Below, in pieces: positions 46,748 through 58,712 of a stretch of DNA of 59,268 nt (position 1 is its first letter; each line of letters starts with the position of its first letter). The notes below the pieces were generated by a model that did not search any database, had not been told where the DNA came from, and saw nothing but the letters and a program-made list of their open reading frames with translations. This DNA is from Halalkalibacter wakoensis JCM 9140 (GTDB lineage: Bacteria; Bacillota; Bacilli; Bacillales; Bacillaceae_D): contig NZ_BAUT01000019.1 in assembly GCF_000513095.1 (NCBI RefSeq), forward strand, positions 1 through 59,268. The letters run 5' to 3'. The position numbers were made by a program, and so were the translations under genes.

Positions 46748-47839
46748 ATGAAGAAACGTATAGCCATTCTCCCTGGTGATGGGATTGGACCAGAAGTATG
46801 TGAGGCAGCTACAACCGTATTAAATGAAATTGGTACGATGTTTCAACATCAATTTGAATTTGTTTATGGAGATTTAGGTGGCATCGCTATTGATAAAACA
46901 GGGAATCCACTTCCAAAAGAAACGTTAACAATCTGTAAGAATAGCGATGCTGTTTTACTAGGTGCCGTTGGTGGTCCTAAATGGGATACGCTACCTGGAG
47001 AACAGCGTCCAGAAAAAGGTTTACTCGGATTACGAAAAGAGTTAGGTTTATTTGCTAACCTACGTCCAGTAACGATTTATGATGCTTTAGCAGATTCTTC
47101 TCCTTTAAAAGATGAAGTCATCCAAGGTGTAGACCTAGTTATTGTAAGGGAATTAACCGGAGGACTTTACTTTGGTGAGCCTCGTGAACGTCGAGGGGAA
47201 GGGAAAGAAGAATTAGCTGTTGATACGTTAGTTTATTCTAGAAAAGAAATCGAACGTATTGTTCGCAAAGGATTTGAATTTGCTGAAATTAGGGGCGGCA
47301 CCTTAACCTCTGTTGATAAAGCGAATGTACTTGAATCAAGTCGTCTATGGCGTGAAGTCGTCGATGAAGTAGCAAAAGAATACCCGAATATTTCCTATAG
47401 TCACATGCTTGTGGACAATGCTGCTATGCAATTGGTCCGAAATCCGCGCCAATTTGATGTGATTGTTACAGAGAATATGTTTGGTGATATTTTAAGCGAT
47501 GAGGCCTCTATGATTACTGGTTCACTAGGAATGCTTCCTTCTGCAAGTTTAAGTGAGGATGGCCCTGGATTATTTGAACCAATCCATGGATCTGCTCCTG
47601 ACATTGCAGGAAAAGGAATTGCTAATCCTTTAGCTACGCTATCTTCCGTTGCGATGATGCTCACATATGCATTTTCCATGACAGAAGAGGCAGACGTATT
47701 ATCAGCTGCGATCAATGATGTGTTAGAGGCAGGCCATAGAACTGCAGATTTAACAAGTGATGAGAGGGCAGTTTTGTCAACAACTGAAATGACAAATCAA
47801 GTGATTCAGGCGTTAACAAAAAAAGCCGTTAACTCTTAA
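46748..47839 (+). CDS. leuB: 3-isopropylmalate dehydrogenase
   Basis: Oxidative decarboxylation step of leucine synthesis, NAD-dependent. 363 residues. [13 protein letters not shown] at the N-terminus, [17 protein letters not shown] with the substrate loop, and [19 protein letters not shown] are diagnostic. Follows leuA by 12 bases with GGGAGGACG upstream. Confidence 0.97.
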   Translation: MKKRIAILPGDGIGPEVCEAATTVLNEIGTMFQHQFEFVYGDLGGIAIDKTGNPLPKETLTICKNSDAVLLGAVGGPKWDTLPGEQRPEKGLLGLRKELGLFANLRPVTIYDALADSSPLKDEVIQGVDLVIVRELTGGLYFGEPRERRGEGKEELAVDTLVYSRKEIERIVRKGFEFAEIRGGTLTSVDKANVLESSRLWREVVDEVAKEYPNISYSHMLVDNAAMQLVRNPRQFDVIVTENMFGDILSDEASMITGSLGMLPSASLSEDGPGLFEPIHGSAPDIAGKGIANPLATLSSVAMMLTYAFSMTEEADVLSAAINDVLEAGHRTADLTSDERAVLSTTEMTNQVIQALTKKAVNS

Positions 47840-47860
47840 GGAATATGAGGAAAAAACGTT

Positions 47861-47902
47861 AAGGAAACAACCAACCTATATTGTTTAGGAAGGTGTTTCC
47901 TT
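47861..47902 (+). promoter_or_regulatory. Intercistronic hairpin between leuB and leuC
   Basis: AAGGAAACA (47861-47869) pairs with TGTTTCCTT (47894-47902), with further CC/GG pairs inside. No T-run follows, so it is probably an mRNA stability or processing element rather than a terminator. Confidence 0.5.
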
Positions 47903-47955
47903 CATTAAACTCTTAAACTTTGAAAAAAATAAACGGTCATAAGGAGGAGTGCAAG

Positions 47956-49374
47956 GTGGCACCTAAAACGATTATTGAGAAAATTTGGGAAGCGCATGAA
48001 GTAGTACGAGAAGAAGGAAAGCCAAGTCTCCTCTATGTCGATTTACACATGGTCCATGAAGTAACGTCTCCACAAGCGTTTGAAGGACTACGCTTAGCAA
48101 ATCGTAAAGTCAGACGTCCTGATTTAACATTCGCAACAATGGACCATAATGTTCCAACTGTGAACCGCTATGATATCTCAGATCAGATTGCTAGAACACA
48201 AATGGAAACGTTAGAATCGAACTGTAAGCAATTTGGGGTAGAGTTAGCGGATTTGGATCATCCAGAAAACGGAATCGTTCACGTAATTGGTCCTGAACTA
48301 GGGTTAACTCAACCAGGGAAGACGATTGTTTGTGGGGACAGTCACACGTCCACCCACGGTGCATTCGGTGCATTAGCATTCGGTATTGGTACAAGTGAAG
48401 TTGAACACGTACTTGCCACTCAAACTTTATGGCAATCACGTCCGAAAACATTAGAAGTACGAGTAACCGGGACTCTTTCCTCTGATTTATCCGCAAAAGA
48501 TGTCATTTTAGCGATTATTTCCAAGTTTGGAGTAGATGTAGGTACAGGGTCTGTTATCGAATTTACAGGTGACGCGATTCGTGGAATGACGATGGAAGAG
48601 CGTATGACGATTTGCAATATGTCAATTGAGGCCGGTGCTAAAGCTGGATTAATCAGTCCTGACCAAGTTACATTTGATTATTTACAAGGTCGTCAATTCG
48701 TTCCAGAAGGGGAAGCTTTTGAGGAAGTTGTCGAGCAATGGAAGCAGTTAGCTACCGATGAAGGAGCTACGTACGATCGAGTTGTGACCATTGATGCTTC
48801 TGAGATTGAGCCTATGGTAACATGGGGAACAAATCCATCACAAGGAATTGGTGTTACCAAAGCTGTCCCATCTCCTGCCGATGGCAAGAACGAAACGGAC
48901 CAAAGGGCAATCAAACAAGCTTTGGATTATATGGAACTTACACCTGGAACACCGATTGCAGATATTTCAATTCAACATGTTTTTATCGGGTCATGTACCA
49001 ATTCTCGTTTAAGCGACTTACGAGCTGCGGCAAGTGTTATCAAAGGCAAAAAGGTTGCTAATCACGTTCGTGCACTTGTTGTGCCAGGATCACAAAAAGT
49101 GAAGCAGCTAGCTGAAGAAGAAGGCATTGATCAAATTTTTATTGATGCTGGTTTTGAATGGCGTAGTTCTGGCTGTAGTATGTGCTTAAGTATGAATCCA
49201 GATGTTGTACCTGAAGGAGAACGTTGTGCTTCAACGTCTAACCGTAATTTTGAAGGACGTCAAGGAAAAGGCGCTCGTACGCATTTAGTTAGTCCTGAAA
49301 TGGCTGCAGCTGCAGCGATCGCTGGACATTTCGTTGATGTGAGAGAATGGAAGAAACAACAAGTAACTCAGTAA
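47956..49374 (+). CDS. leuC: 3-isopropylmalate dehydratase large subunit
   Basis: The [4Fe-4S] enzyme isomerises 2- to 3-isopropylmalate with LeuD. GTG 47956 is chosen since AAGGAGG (47941-47947) is 8 bases upstream and the protein then starts [15 protein letters not shown] like the family (472 residues); an upstream ATG at 47920 is in frame but has no ribosome site. Cluster Cys lie in GSCTNSR and [10 protein letters not shown]. Confidence 0.96.
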   Translation: MAPKTIIEKIWEAHEVVREEGKPSLLYVDLHMVHEVTSPQAFEGLRLANRKVRRPDLTFATMDHNVPTVNRYDISDQIARTQMETLESNCKQFGVELADLDHPENGIVHVIGPELGLTQPGKTIVCGDSHTSTHGAFGALAFGIGTSEVEHVLATQTLWQSRPKTLEVRVTGTLSSDLSAKDVILAIISKFGVDVGTGSVIEFTGDAIRGMTMEERMTICNMSIEAGAKAGLISPDQVTFDYLQGRQFVPEGEAFEEVVEQWKQLATDEGATYDRVVTIDASEIEPMVTWGTNPSQGIGVTKAVPSPADGKNETDQRAIKQALDYMELTPGTPIADISIQHVFIGSCTNSRLSDLRAAASVIKGKKVANHVRALVVPGSQKVKQLAEEEGIDQIFIDAGFEWRSSGCSMCLSMNPDVVPEGERCASTSNRNFEGRQGKGARTHLVSPEMAAAAAIAGHFVDVREWKKQQVTQ

Positions 49375-49386
49375 GGAGGGAGAACA

Positions 49387-49965
49387 ATGGAACCAATTGT
49401 AAATCATAAAGGAATAGTCGCAACGATGGACAGAGTGAATGTTGATACCGACCAGATTATTCCTAAGCAATTTTTGAAGCGAGTAGAAAGAACAGGATTT
49501 GGTCAATTTTTATTTTATGATTGGCGTTTCTTAGCTGACGGAAGCCCTGATCCAAAATTTGAATTAAATCAAGAGCATAATCAAGGCGCATCTATTTTAG
49601 TGGCAGCCAATAACTTCGGCTGTGGCTCTTCACGGGAACATGCCCCGTGGGCATTGCACGATTATGGATTTAAGGTAATCATTGCTCCTAGCTTTGCTGA
49701 TATTTTTTACAACAACTGTGTGAAAAACGGCATGCTTCCCATTCGTTTGGAAGAAGAAAAAGTGAATGAACTGCTAGCCAAAGGTGCAAAAGAAAAGTAT
49801 GAGTTAACGGTTTCTTTAGAGGATCAACTTATAAGTGGAGTTGGCTTTGAAGCCACTTTTGACATTGATGCTTATTGGAAAGAGATGCTTTTAAATGGTT
49901 GGGATGAAATTGGTTTAACTCTTACGTATGAAGAACAAATCAAAGCTTTCGAACAGAAGGCTTAA
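49387..49965 (+). CDS. leuD: 3-isopropylmalate dehydratase small subunit
   Basis: The 192-residue swivel-domain partner of LeuC. Motifs are [30 protein letters not shown] and [25 protein letters not shown] precedes the ATG 12 bases after leuC. Last gene of the ilv-leu operon. Confidence 0.97.
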   Translation: MEPIVNHKGIVATMDRVNVDTDQIIPKQFLKRVERTGFGQFLFYDWRFLADGSPDPKFELNQEHNQGASILVAANNFGCGSSREHAPWALHDYGFKVIIAPSFADIFYNNCVKNGMLPIRLEEEKVNELLAKGAKEKYELTVSLEDQLISGVGFEATFDIDAYWKEMLLNGWDEIGLTLTYEEQIKAFEQKA

Positions 49966-49969
49966 TGAC

Positions 49970-50027
49970 TGAGTAATTCTAACGCTAACATGTAGCAAGC
50001 TGGCGTTTAGAGTTACTCTTTTCTTTT
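49970..50027 (+). terminator. Terminator after leuD
   Basis: GTAATTCTAACGC pairs with GCGTTTAGAGTTAC (small bulge), then CTCTTTTCTTTT. Confidence 0.75.
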
Positions 50028-50167
50028 GTTGAACACACATTGTAATGGTATGAGTGAACTGTTAAAATAATAGAAATAGATGAACGACAATTCACAGGTA
50101 ATAAGTTGACAATGGTAAATTGATATTCATGTGTTGTTCATACATGAAACAGAGTGGGGCGGTTCCA

Positions 50168-51207
50168 GTGGATAAACGAATACATAAAAATGATAAGAAA
50201 GTGATCTTGTATCCTGGACTTGTTAAGCGCTTAATTGAAAAAGGAATGGATGCGTTAAAGGAAAAGGATGGGAAGTCTGCTTATGACTTTTTTTGTCAGC
50301 AGAAGAACATGAGCCTGATCATCCACAAGTCCTATTTGGGAAGATGCTAAGTTTAGTCGAGTTGGGGCGATTAGAAGAAGCTGTTGAACATACGAATAGC
50401 TTACTTCGTGAAGGAATTGGCGACTATTATGAAAATCTACAAGTGCATATTTCTCTTCTTGTTCAATTAGGAAAATACCAGGAAGTAGTTGATATGCTAG
50501 ATGCCGTCCTCTCTGAAAATCAGTTTCCTTCTCAATATGCAGAATCATTTTATCAACTGTTGCATTTTAGTAGGCAAATGGTTGGAGACAAAGAATGGTT
50601 ACATCAATCTGAGGTAAGAGATGAACCTATTCCGCAAGAGTTACTTGAAATGCTTGAGTCCGAATCATTAGAGCTTCAGTCGAAAGCCATTCAACACTTA
50701 AGAGAGATTGATCATCCGGAAGCGATCCAAAAATTAGTAGAATTCCTTCATAAAAAAGACCGTGATTATGTCCTCCAAAGTATTGCGCTAAAGGCATTAG
50801 AAGAAAAGAATTGTCAAGATGTTATACATATGAAGAAACAAGGGCGTGAAATGGCCCTTATACCAAGTGAATTCAACAGTGACAATCAACAATTATTTTA
50901 TCAGCAAATACTAGAATATGTTAGTGATCAACTTGAACATAAAGATCCACTCTTATATGAAATAACAAAGCAATTAAGTTGGACGCATCTATGGTCATTG
51001 TATCCCTTTTTGCCACATCCAGAAGACGCAAAGCTTTGGGGACACGTGTTCTGTTACTGTGCTGCAGAACGAATTGGATTAGAGGAAGAGTTAGTAGAGT
51101 TAGAAGAGCGTTATCAATTTAAGAGTACTTTTTTTATGGAAAAAGTAGAAGAAGTGAAGGAGCTTGAATCAATGGTCTATCAAATAGACACGAGTGGACT
51201 CACGTAA
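50168..51207 (+). CDS. TPR/HEAT-like repeat protein YsoA (frameshifted as sequenced)
   Basis: A helical-repeat protein of unknown function, at the place of ysoA between leuD and tig. GTG 50168 is the best start by similarity (VDKRIHKNDKKVILYPGL), though its ribosome site is poor. TPR-like helices are LIEKGMDALKEKDGKSAYDF and FGKMLSLVELGRLEEAVEHT; a HEAT-like part follows (ESLELQSKAIQHLREIDHPE). The frame breaks in a run of seven T (50288-50294); eight T gives YDFFLSAEEHEPDHPQV and one protein of about 346 residues. Probably a homopolymer sequence error. Confidence 0.8.
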
Positions 51208-51245
51208 GGCAAGTGTGAAACGTAGACTAGGCTTGGATCAACTAT

Positions 51246-51273
51246 TTGAAATGGACTGACGATATGTTATACT
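51246..51273 (+). promoter_or_regulatory. Promoter of tig
   Basis: TTGAAA (51246-51251) and TATACT (51268-51273) are 16 bases apart, with an extended -10 TG at 51265-51266. Confidence 0.65.
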
Positions 51274-51350
51274 AGAATGGTTGTCAAAGATTATAGAAGA
51301 AAATCTATCGTTTACATAAACGAAGAGTGTATAAGTTGGAGGGAAAGTAA

Positions 51351-52643
51351 ATGACTACAAAATGGGAAAAATTAGAAGGAAATGAAGGCGTCCTAACGAT
51401 CGATGTAGCAGCTGAGAAAGTAGATGCAGCACTTGATCAAGCGTTTAAAAAGGTTGTTAAAAAGGTAAATGTTCCTGGATTCCGTAAAGGGAAAGTACCT
51501 CGTAGCATGTTTGAAAAACAATTCGGTGTTGAGTCTCTTTATCAAGATGCTCTAGATATTCTACTTCCAGAAGCATATGCTGGTGCGATTCAAGAAGCAG
51601 GCATTGAGCCAGTAGACCGCCCAGAAATTGACATTGAAACAATGGAAAAAGGTGCAACTTTAGTCTTTACTGCAAAAGTGACTGTGAAGCCAGAAGTTCA
51701 ACTTGGCGAATACAAAGGTCTTGAAGTAGAAGAGCAAGATACAACGGTAACAGACGAAGATGTTGAGGCTGAATTGAAACAACTTCAAGAGCGTCAAGCT
51801 GAACTTGTGGTTGTAGAAGATGGAGCAATTGAAAACGGCGATACAGCTGTATTTGATTTTGAAGGTTTTGTTGATGGCGAAGCTTTCGAAGGTGGACAAG
51901 CTGATAACTATTCATTAGAAGTTGGTTCTGGTCAATTCATTCCAGGATTTGAAGAGCAATTAGTTGGTCTTAAATCTGGAGAAGAAAAAGACGTAGAAGT
52001 AACATTCCCAGAAGAGTACCATGCTGAAAACCTAGCTGGTAAAGCAGCAACTTTTAAAGTCAAAATCCATGATATCAAGCGTAAAGAATTACCAGCACTT
52101 GATGATGAATTTGCTAAAGATGCTAACGAAGAAGTAGAAACGTTAGAAGAGCTTAAAACTCAATTAAAAGACAAGCTTCAAAAAGATAAAGATCACCAAG
52201 CTGAGCATGCAGTTCGTGATACATTAGTTGAAAAGGCATCTGAAAATGCAACTATTGATATTCCAGAAGCTATGGTAAACACAGAAGTAGATCGTATGCT
52301 TCAAGAATTTGAGCAACGTCTACAAGCTCAAGGTATGAATCTTGAAATGTACTTCCAATTCTCTGGACAAGATGAAACAGCTATGCGCGAGCAATTCAAG
52401 ACAGATGCAGAAAAGCGTGTTCGTGTAAATCTTACACTTGAAGCAATCGCATTAGCAGAAAATCTTGAAGCTACTGATGAAGACGTAGATAAAGAAATCG
52501 AAAAAATGGCAGAAATGTACCAACGTTCTGCTGAAGAAATTAAAAATATTTTTGCAGCTCAAGGTGGTCTTGAAGGAATTAAAGGCGATCTAAAAATCCA
52601 AAAAGCTGTCGAATTTCTTGTTGAAAACAGCAAAAAAGCGTAG
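51351..52643 (+). CDS. tig: Trigger factor
   Basis: Ribosome-bound chaperone and peptidyl-prolyl isomerase that meets nascent chains at the exit tunnel. 430 residues, slightly longer than in B. subtilis. The ribosome-docking motif [17 protein letters not shown] is at about 43-60, the FKBP-like PPIase domain at about 160-250 ([20 protein letters not shown]), then the helical chaperone arms. GGAGGG precedes the ATG. Monocistronic: promoter at 51246 and terminator at 52672. Confidence 0.97.
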   Translation: MTTKWEKLEGNEGVLTIDVAAEKVDAALDQAFKKVVKKVNVPGFRKGKVPRSMFEKQFGVESLYQDALDILLPEAYAGAIQEAGIEPVDRPEIDIETMEKGATLVFTAKVTVKPEVQLGEYKGLEVEEQDTTVTDEDVEAELKQLQERQAELVVVEDGAIENGDTAVFDFEGFVDGEAFEGGQADNYSLEVGSGQFIPGFEEQLVGLKSGEEKDVEVTFPEEYHAENLAGKAATFKVKIHDIKRKELPALDDEFAKDANEEVETLEELKTQLKDKLQKDKDHQAEHAVRDTLVEKASENATIDIPEAMVNTEVDRMLQEFEQRLQAQGMNLEMYFQFSGQDETAMREQFKTDAEKRVRVNLTLEAIALAENLEATDEDVDKEIEKMAEMYQRSAEEIKNIFAAQGGLEGIKGDLKIQKAVEFLVENSKKA

Positions 52644-52671
52644 AAATTTAATCATGCATGTAGATTAATGA

Positions 52672-52710
52672 TAAAAAAACAAGGTGCGATGAATCGTGCC
52701 TTGTTTTTTC
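52672..52710 (+). terminator. Terminator after tig
   Basis: AAACAAGGTGCG pairs with CGTGCCTTGTTT (two wobble pairs), then TTTTCC. Confidence 0.8.
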
Positions 52711-53158
52711 CTTACCTTTGCAACATGTATGGAGTTTGTCTTAATTGAACAAGCTTAATATAAGAATGGGCATATACAATAAATAGCAATTCAATGAAAT
52801 TTGTACAAGAAAAAGGATTTTTCTTACTTAATCTTGAATGTATAATCAATCCATACATAAAATGAAGTAATCATATTTGATTGCTCGTCTTCTATGTTGA
52901 TTCAAAATCACATAGTAACCCGGTAAATTTTAAATAGCATGGAGGTGTGAAATAGCAGTATCAATTCTGGTCATAGTCGTTAAAGGAGATAAGGGTTTTC
53001 TTTAGATGTTCTGATTGATTATGTGATACAATGACGACACATAACGATTATGAAGATTCGTAATGTAATTATTGTATTGTCATGTCCATTCATAAAAAAG
53101 CTTTTTTAGGCACAGTTACTTGAGGATGGTACAATATTTTCTAAGGGGTGATGATTGA
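52711..53158 (+). promoter_or_regulatory. Gene-free clpX upstream region with extended -10 candidates
   Basis: No gene is visible on either strand. Two extended -10 elements occur: TGA-TACAAT at 53024-53032 and TGG-TACAAT at 53127-53135; both lack a good -35. Two ribosome-site-like runs near 52940-52990 are followed by no open frame. The AAAAAAGCTTTTTT palindrome near 53096 may be a weak attenuator. Confidence 0.35.
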
Positions 53159-54433
53159 ATGTTTAAGTTTAATGAAGAAAAAGGACAACTTAAGTGTTCT
53201 TTTTGCGGAAAAACACAAGACCAAGTTCGTAAGTTAGTTGCCGGACCAGGCGTGTATATATGTGATGAATGTATTGAACTTTGTACCGAAATTGTTGAGG
53301 AGGAGCTTGGGACAGAGGAAGAGGTTGAGTTCCAGGAAATTCCGAAGCCAAATGAAATTAGACAAATTTTAGACGATTACGTCATTGGGCAAGATCGTGC
53401 GAAGAAGTCTTTATCAGTAGCGGTTTACAATCATTATAAGCGTGTTAATTCATTATCACGTTCAGATGAAGTAGAGCTTGCTAAAAGTAACATATGTATG
53501 ATTGGGCCAACAGGTAGCGGGAAAACGTTACTAGCTCAAACATTGGCTCGTATACTTAATGTACCGTTTGCAATCGCTGATGCAACATCACTTACAGAGG
53601 CTGGTTACGTTGGTGAAGATGTTGAGAATATCTTATTAAAGTTGATTCAAGCAGCTGACTATGATGTAGAAAAGGCTGAAAAAGGGATCATTTATATTGA
53701 TGAGATTGACAAGGTAGCACGTAAATCAGAGAACCCTTCCATTACTCGTGATGTTTCAGGAGAAGGGGTTCAACAAGCACTATTAAAAATTCTTGAGGGT
53801 ACAAGTGCAAGTGTTCCTCCACAAGGTGGCCGGAAGCATCCGCATCAAGAGTTTATTCAAATTGATACGACGAATGTATTATTCATTTGTGGTGGTGCGT
53901 TTGATGGAATCGAGCAAATTATTAAACGCCGCCTTGGTAAGAAAGTAATTGGTTTCGGTTCTGATGTGAAGCAAGAAGATTTAAAGCCAGGAGAATACTT
54001 AGGAAAAGTGTTGCCTGAAGACTTGCTTCGTTTTGGTTTAATACCTGAGTTTATTGGCCGTTTACCAGTTATCTCAAGCTTAGAGCCACTTGATATTGAT
54101 GCACTAGTTGAAATTTTGACAAAGCCAAAAAATGCGCTAGTAAAACAATATAAGAAATTGTTAGAGCTAGATGATGTAGAATTAGAATTTACAGAACAAG
54201 CCTTACGTGAAATTGGAAATAAAGCAATTGAACGTAAGACGGGGGCTCGTGGATTGCGTTCCATCATTGAAACGCTCATGTTAGATGTGATGTTTGATCT
54301 ACCATCTCGTGAAGATATCGTGAAGTGTATTATTCACGATAAGTGTGTAACGGACAATGAATTGCCAACGTTACTCACAGCTGATGGGGAAGAGATCACA
54401 TTGCCAAAATCAGAACCAAAAGAAAGTGCTTAA
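53159..54433 (+). CDS. clpX: ATP-dependent Clp protease ATP-binding subunit ClpX
   Basis: Hexameric AAA+ unfoldase that feeds substrates to ClpP. 424 residues. The N-terminal zinc-binding domain has CSFCGK and CDECIELC (about 14-40). Walker A GPTGSGKT at about 117 and Walker [11 protein letters not shown] at about 180. The ClpP-docking loop carries the IGFGSD segment and the sensor 2 region is [19 protein letters not shown] precedes the ATG. A terminator follows. Confidence 0.97.
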   Translation: MFKFNEEKGQLKCSFCGKTQDQVRKLVAGPGVYICDECIELCTEIVEEELGTEEEVEFQEIPKPNEIRQILDDYVIGQDRAKKSLSVAVYNHYKRVNSLSRSDEVELAKSNICMIGPTGSGKTLLAQTLARILNVPFAIADATSLTEAGYVGEDVENILLKLIQAADYDVEKAEKGIIYIDEIDKVARKSENPSITRDVSGEGVQQALLKILEGTSASVPPQGGRKHPHQEFIQIDTTNVLFICGGAFDGIEQIIKRRLGKKVIGFGSDVKQEDLKPGEYLGKVLPEDLLRFGLIPEFIGRLPVISSLEPLDIDALVEILTKPKNALVKQYKKLLELDDVELEFTEQALREIGNKAIERKTGARGLRSIIETLMLDVMFDLPSREDIVKCIIHDKCVTDNELPTLLTADGEEITLPKSEPKESA

Positions 54434-54435
54434 TG

Positions 54436-54470
54436 AAAAAAAGCGAATCCGTCAAGGATTCGCTTTTTGG
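54436..54470 (+). terminator. Terminator after clpX
   Basis: AAAAAAGCGAATCC pairs with GGATTCGCTTTTT around a 5-base loop. Confidence 0.92.
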
Positions 54471-54587
54471 TATTCGTCCAATCGAATGTTGTTTTCCTCC
54501 AATCATTCTCAATTTTTTCTTTGATTAGTGTTGTTTTTCCCGGTCATACTAAGGGAAACAAAACGACTACTTCTGGGAGGTTTCATC

Positions 54588-56258
54588 ATGAACTGGACAG
54601 GAATTGCACTGGTGATTCAGTTATTTTTTGGGGTCATCATTGGAGTCTATTTTTGGAATTTATTAAAAAACCAACGTAATCAAAAGGTCTCAATTGACCG
54701 TGAGTCACGCAAAGAGATGGAGGAGCTAAGAAAAATGCGTTCGATCTCACTGAGTGAGCCTTTGGCCGAAAAAGTGCGCCCTATCTCATTTGAGGATATC
54801 GTTGGGCAAGAAGAAGGCATCCGGTCACTCCGTGCTGCGTTATGTGGACCAAATCCTCAACATGTGATCATTTATGGACCACCAGGGGTTGGGAAAACAG
54901 CAGCAGCCAGACTTGTATTAGAAGAAGCGAAAAAGAATGGAAAGTCTCCATTTTCTCAAGATGCTGTGTTTGTTGAGCTCGATGGGACAACTGCTCGTTT
55001 TGATGAAAGAGGGATTGCGGATCCGTTAATCGGTTCGGTTCATGACCCGATCTATCAAGGAGCAGGAGCGATGGGACAAGCGGGAATACCTCAACCTAAG
55101 CATGGTGCCGTGACTAAAGCTCATGGCGGAATGCTATTTATTGATGAAATTGGGGAATTGCATTCGATTCAATTAAATAAGTTACTTAAGGTTCTAGAGG
55201 ATCGGAAAGTGTTTCTTGAAAGTGCCTACTATAGTGAAGAAAACCAACAAATCCCAAGACATATTCATGAGATTTTTCAAAAAGGATTACCAGCTGACTT
55301 TAGGCTCGTTGGTGCTACGACAAGAACACCAGATGAACTACCACCTGCTATTCGATCTCGTTGTTTAGAAGTGTACTTCCGCGCACTAAAGCCAAAGGAA
55401 ATTATTCAAATTGCTGAAAAGGCAGCAAATAAAATTCAGTTTGGTGCAGAGGAAGGAGCAATTGAACGCATTGCCAAATATGCGACAAATGGACGTGAGG
55501 CAGTTAACATCGTTCAAATTGCAGCCGGAATTGCTACAGCTGAAAATCGTACAGAATTGACCGTAGCAGATGTTGAGTGGGTCCTTCATGCAAGTCAAAT
55601 TGCACCAAGACCAGAAAGGAAGATCCATAACGATTCTGCGATTGGTTTAGTGAATGGACTTGCCGTCTATGGACCCAACTTGGGAGCATTGTTAGAAATT
55701 GAAGTAAACGTACTCGAAAATCCTGGAAAAGGAACTGTGAATATTACAGGAATTGCAGAGGAAGAGAGTACAGGAAATCAAATGCGTTCCATTAGAAGAA
55801 AAAGTATGGCAAAAGGCTCTGTTGAAAATGTCGTTACCGTTCTTCGACGCATGGGAATACCGACACAAGATTACGATATTCACGTTAATTTCCCTGGAGG
55901 CGGTCCGGTTGATGGTCCATCAGCGGGAACCGCAATTGCAACTGGAATCTACTCAGCTATTCAAGGAGAAAAAGTGAAAAATACTATCGCGATGACAGGC
56001 GAATTAGGGATTCATGGAAAAGTTAAACCGATTGGTGGTGTCGTAGCGAAAGTAGAGGCGGCAAAACTAGCTGGTGCTGAAATGGTTATTATCCCAAAAG
56101 AAAATGAACAAGCGATTCTTCAAAAGATTACGGGTATCGAAGTGATCGCTGTCGAACATTTAGATGAGGTACTTGACCTAGCAATTGAACAAGAAGAAAA
56201 AGAAGAAGAAACGGTCCCGGCTAGTACGGAGCTGAATCCTTCCATCGCACCGGTCTAA
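54588..56258 (+). CDS. lonB: ATP-dependent protease LonB (sporulation-associated)
   Basis: Forespore-expressed Lon-type protease in B. subtilis. ATG 54588 has TGGGAGG 7 bases upstream; 556 residues. A membrane helix at about 5-25 (IALVIQLFFGVIIGVYFW) anchors it. The AAA+ module has Walker A GPPGVGKT (about 98) and MLFIDEIGE. The C-terminal protease domain has the catalytic Ser in GPVDGPSAGTA (about 443) and the Lys in IGGVVAKVEAAKLAG. Sits between clpX and lonA as in B. subtilis. I could not find a clear sigma-F promoter. Confidence 0.95.
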   Translation: MNWTGIALVIQLFFGVIIGVYFWNLLKNQRNQKVSIDRESRKEMEELRKMRSISLSEPLAEKVRPISFEDIVGQEEGIRSLRAALCGPNPQHVIIYGPPGVGKTAAARLVLEEAKKNGKSPFSQDAVFVELDGTTARFDERGIADPLIGSVHDPIYQGAGAMGQAGIPQPKHGAVTKAHGGMLFIDEIGELHSIQLNKLLKVLEDRKVFLESAYYSEENQQIPRHIHEIFQKGLPADFRLVGATTRTPDELPPAIRSRCLEVYFRALKPKEIIQIAEKAANKIQFGAEEGAIERIAKYATNGREAVNIVQIAAGIATAENRTELTVADVEWVLHASQIAPRPERKIHNDSAIGLVNGLAVYGPNLGALLEIEVNVLENPGKGTVNITGIAEEESTGNQMRSIRRKSMAKGSVENVVTVLRRMGIPTQDYDIHVNFPGGGPVDGPSAGTAIATGIYSAIQGEKVKNTIAMTGELGIHGKVKPIGGVVAKVEAAKLAGAEMVIIPKENEQAILQKITGIEVIAVEHLDEVLDLAIEQEEKEEETVPASTELNPSIAPV

Positions 56259-56389
56259 TATTAGACAAACAAAAATGGTTAAGATAAAATTGAATCATTC
56301 AATATTGAATCAAAGCCAATGGTTTCAAATGAGGAAATAATTGGGTATAAGAAGAAATAGGATGTACTTGGAGATGGAGGTGTATGCGG

Positions 56390-58711
56390 ATGGTCGAAAT
56401 GAATGTAAGGCGACAAATTCCGCTTCTACCGTTACGCGGATTGCTAGTTTTTCCAGCAATGGTGCTTCATTTAGATGTAGGAAGACCGAAATCCGTACAG
56501 GCGTTAGAGCAAGTGATGGAAACAGACCATCAAATTTTACTCGCAACTCAGAAAGAAATTTCAATAGATGACCCAACAGAGGAAGAGATTTACCCAATTG
56601 GTACACTTGCAAAAGTGAAAAGTCTTTTGAAATTACCAAATGGAACGGTTCGTATTCATGTTGAAGGATTGCAACGAGCACGAATTGACCAATTTGTGCA
56701 GACGGAAGATTTTTTACAAGTGAATGCAGAGCTAATGATGGAGGAAGATACGTACCTTACTCCTGAAATACAAGCTTTGATGCGTAATCTTTTGGCTATG
56801 TTTGAGCAATATGCAAAGGTTTCAAAGAAAGTATCTGCTGAAACTTTAGCTTCAGTAAAGGATATTAATGAAGCAGGACAATTTGCTGATGTTATTGCAG
56901 CGAACTTGCCATTAAAACTTCCAGAAAAACAAGAATTGCTTGAACTTCAATCCGTGAGATCTCGAATGTTGAAGTTGATTGAGATTCTAAACAACGAACA
57001 AGAGGTACTTGGTTTAGAAAAGAAAATTAGTCAACGTGTGAAAAAGTCGATGGAAAAAACGCAAAAAGAGTATTATTTGCGGGAACAAATGAAAGCCATT
57101 CAAAAAGAACTTGGTGATAAAGAAGGTCGATCAGGTGAAGTTTCAACGTTGCGTGAAAAAGCAGAAGAAGTTGAAATGCCTGAATCCATAAGAGAGAAAT
57201 TTCTAAAAGAACTAGATCGTTACGAGAAGATGCCGACTAATTCTGCTGAAAGCTCCGTATTACGTAATTACTTAGATTGGCTTATTCAACTTCCTTGGAC
57301 ATATGAAACAGAAGATCAGTTAGATGTCATACGAGCAGAAGAAATTTTAGATGAAGATCATTATGGATTGGAAAAGGTAAAGGAACGAATTTTAGAATAT
57401 TTAGCGGTACAGCAATTAACACGTGAGCTAAAAGGCCCTATTCTCTGTCTTGCTGGTCCTCCAGGAGTGGGGAAAACGTCATTAGCTCGTTCCATTGCTC
57501 GTTCATTAAATCGAAAATTTGTCCGCATTTCTCTTGGTGGTGTTCGCGACGAAGCAGAAATTCGTGGTCATCGCAGAACGTATGTCGGGGCTATGCCAGG
57601 ACGTCTTATTCAAGGGATGAAAAAAGCGGGTTCGATCAATCCTGTTTTTCTATTAGATGAAATTGATAAAATGGCGAATGATTTTAGGGGAGATCCATCA
57701 TCTGCCCTTCTAGAAGTACTTGATCCTGAACAAAACAATACGTTTAGCGATCATTATATTGAGGAGCCTTATGATCTTTCAAAAGTAATGTTTGTAACGA
57801 CGGCCAATAATATCGGAACCATCCCTGGTCCTCTTTTAGACAGAATGGAAATCATATCAATTGCTGGCTACACAGAACTAGAAAAAATTCATATTGCAAA
57901 AGACCACTTGTTGGAAAAGCAAATGAAAAATCATGGTTTAACAAAAGGGATGCTTCAAGTAAAAGACGAGGCGATACAAAAAGTGGTCCGATATTACACT
58001 AGAGAAGCCGGAGTTCGTAATTTAGAAAGACAAATAGCTACTCTTTGTCGTAAAGCCGCTAAGAAGATTGTAACGGCTGAGAAGAAAAAAGTGATTCTCA
58101 CAGCAAAAGCAGTAGAAGAGATGTTAGGAAAGCCACGTTTCCGTTACGGACTAGCAGAAGTGGAAGATCAAGTTGGGGCAGCAACTGGACTAGCTTATAC
58201 AACCGTTGGTGGAGACACGCTCTCGATCGAAGTATCAGTAGCTCCAGGAAAAGGAAAGTTAACCTTAACAGGAAAACTTGGGGATGTGATGAAAGAATCT
58301 GCTCAAGCAGCTTTCAGCTACATTCGTTCCCGTTCAGCTGAATTGAATATCGATCCTAATTTTAATGAAACAAATGATATTCATATTCATGTTCCAGAGG
58401 GAGCAACACCAAAGGATGGTCCTTCTGCAGGAATTACAATGGCGACTGCATTAGTATCAGCACTAACAGGACGCAAAGTAAAAAAAGAAGTTGGAATGAC
58501 TGGGGAAATCACGTTACGTGGACGTGTTTTGCCGATTGGTGGCTTAAAAGAAAAATCAATGAGTGCTCACCGTGCGGGGTTAACGACTATTTTAATCCCG
58601 AAAGACAATGAAAAAGATTTAGAAGATGTACCAGAGAGCGTGCGAAAAGACTTACAATTCATTCTTGTATCTCATCTAGATGAAGTCCTAAAGCACGCGT
58701 TAGGAGAGTAG
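56390..58711 (+). CDS. lonA: ATP-dependent protease LonA
   Basis: Cytoplasmic AAA+ serine protease for quality control and regulated proteolysis. ATG 56390 gives 773 residues and is 9 bases after GGAGG (56376-56380); ATG 56384 is too close. The N-terminal substrate domain starts with [20 protein letters not shown]. Walker [10 protein letters not shown] at about 356 and Walker [11 protein letters not shown]. Catalytic Ser is in [12 protein letters not shown] (about 678) and Lys in IGGLKEKSM. Only 2 bases separate its stop from the ysxC ATG. Confidence 0.97.
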   Translation: MVEMNVRRQIPLLPLRGLLVFPAMVLHLDVGRPKSVQALEQVMETDHQILLATQKEISIDDPTEEEIYPIGTLAKVKSLLKLPNGTVRIHVEGLQRARIDQFVQTEDFLQVNAELMMEEDTYLTPEIQALMRNLLAMFEQYAKVSKKVSAETLASVKDINEAGQFADVIAANLPLKLPEKQELLELQSVRSRMLKLIEILNNEQEVLGLEKKISQRVKKSMEKTQKEYYLREQMKAIQKELGDKEGRSGEVSTLREKAEEVEMPESIREKFLKELDRYEKMPTNSAESSVLRNYLDWLIQLPWTYETEDQLDVIRAEEILDEDHYGLEKVKERILEYLAVQQLTRELKGPILCLAGPPGVGKTSLARSIARSLNRKFVRISLGGVRDEAEIRGHRRTYVGAMPGRLIQGMKKAGSINPVFLLDEIDKMANDFRGDPSSALLEVLDPEQNNTFSDHYIEEPYDLSKVMFVTTANNIGTIPGPLLDRMEIISIAGYTELEKIHIAKDHLLEKQMKNHGLTKGMLQVKDEAIQKVVRYYTREAGVRNLERQIATLCRKAAKKIVTAEKKKVILTAKAVEEMLGKPRFRYGLAEVEDQVGAATGLAYTTVGGDTLSIEVSVAPGKGKLTLTGKLGDVMKESAQAAFSYIRSRSAELNIDPNFNETNDIHIHVPEGATPKDGPSAGITMATALVSALTGRKVKKEVGMTGEITLRGRVLPIGGLKEKSMSAHRAGLTTILIPKDNEKDLEDVPESVRKDLQFILVSHLDEVLKHALGE

Positions 58712-58712
58712 A

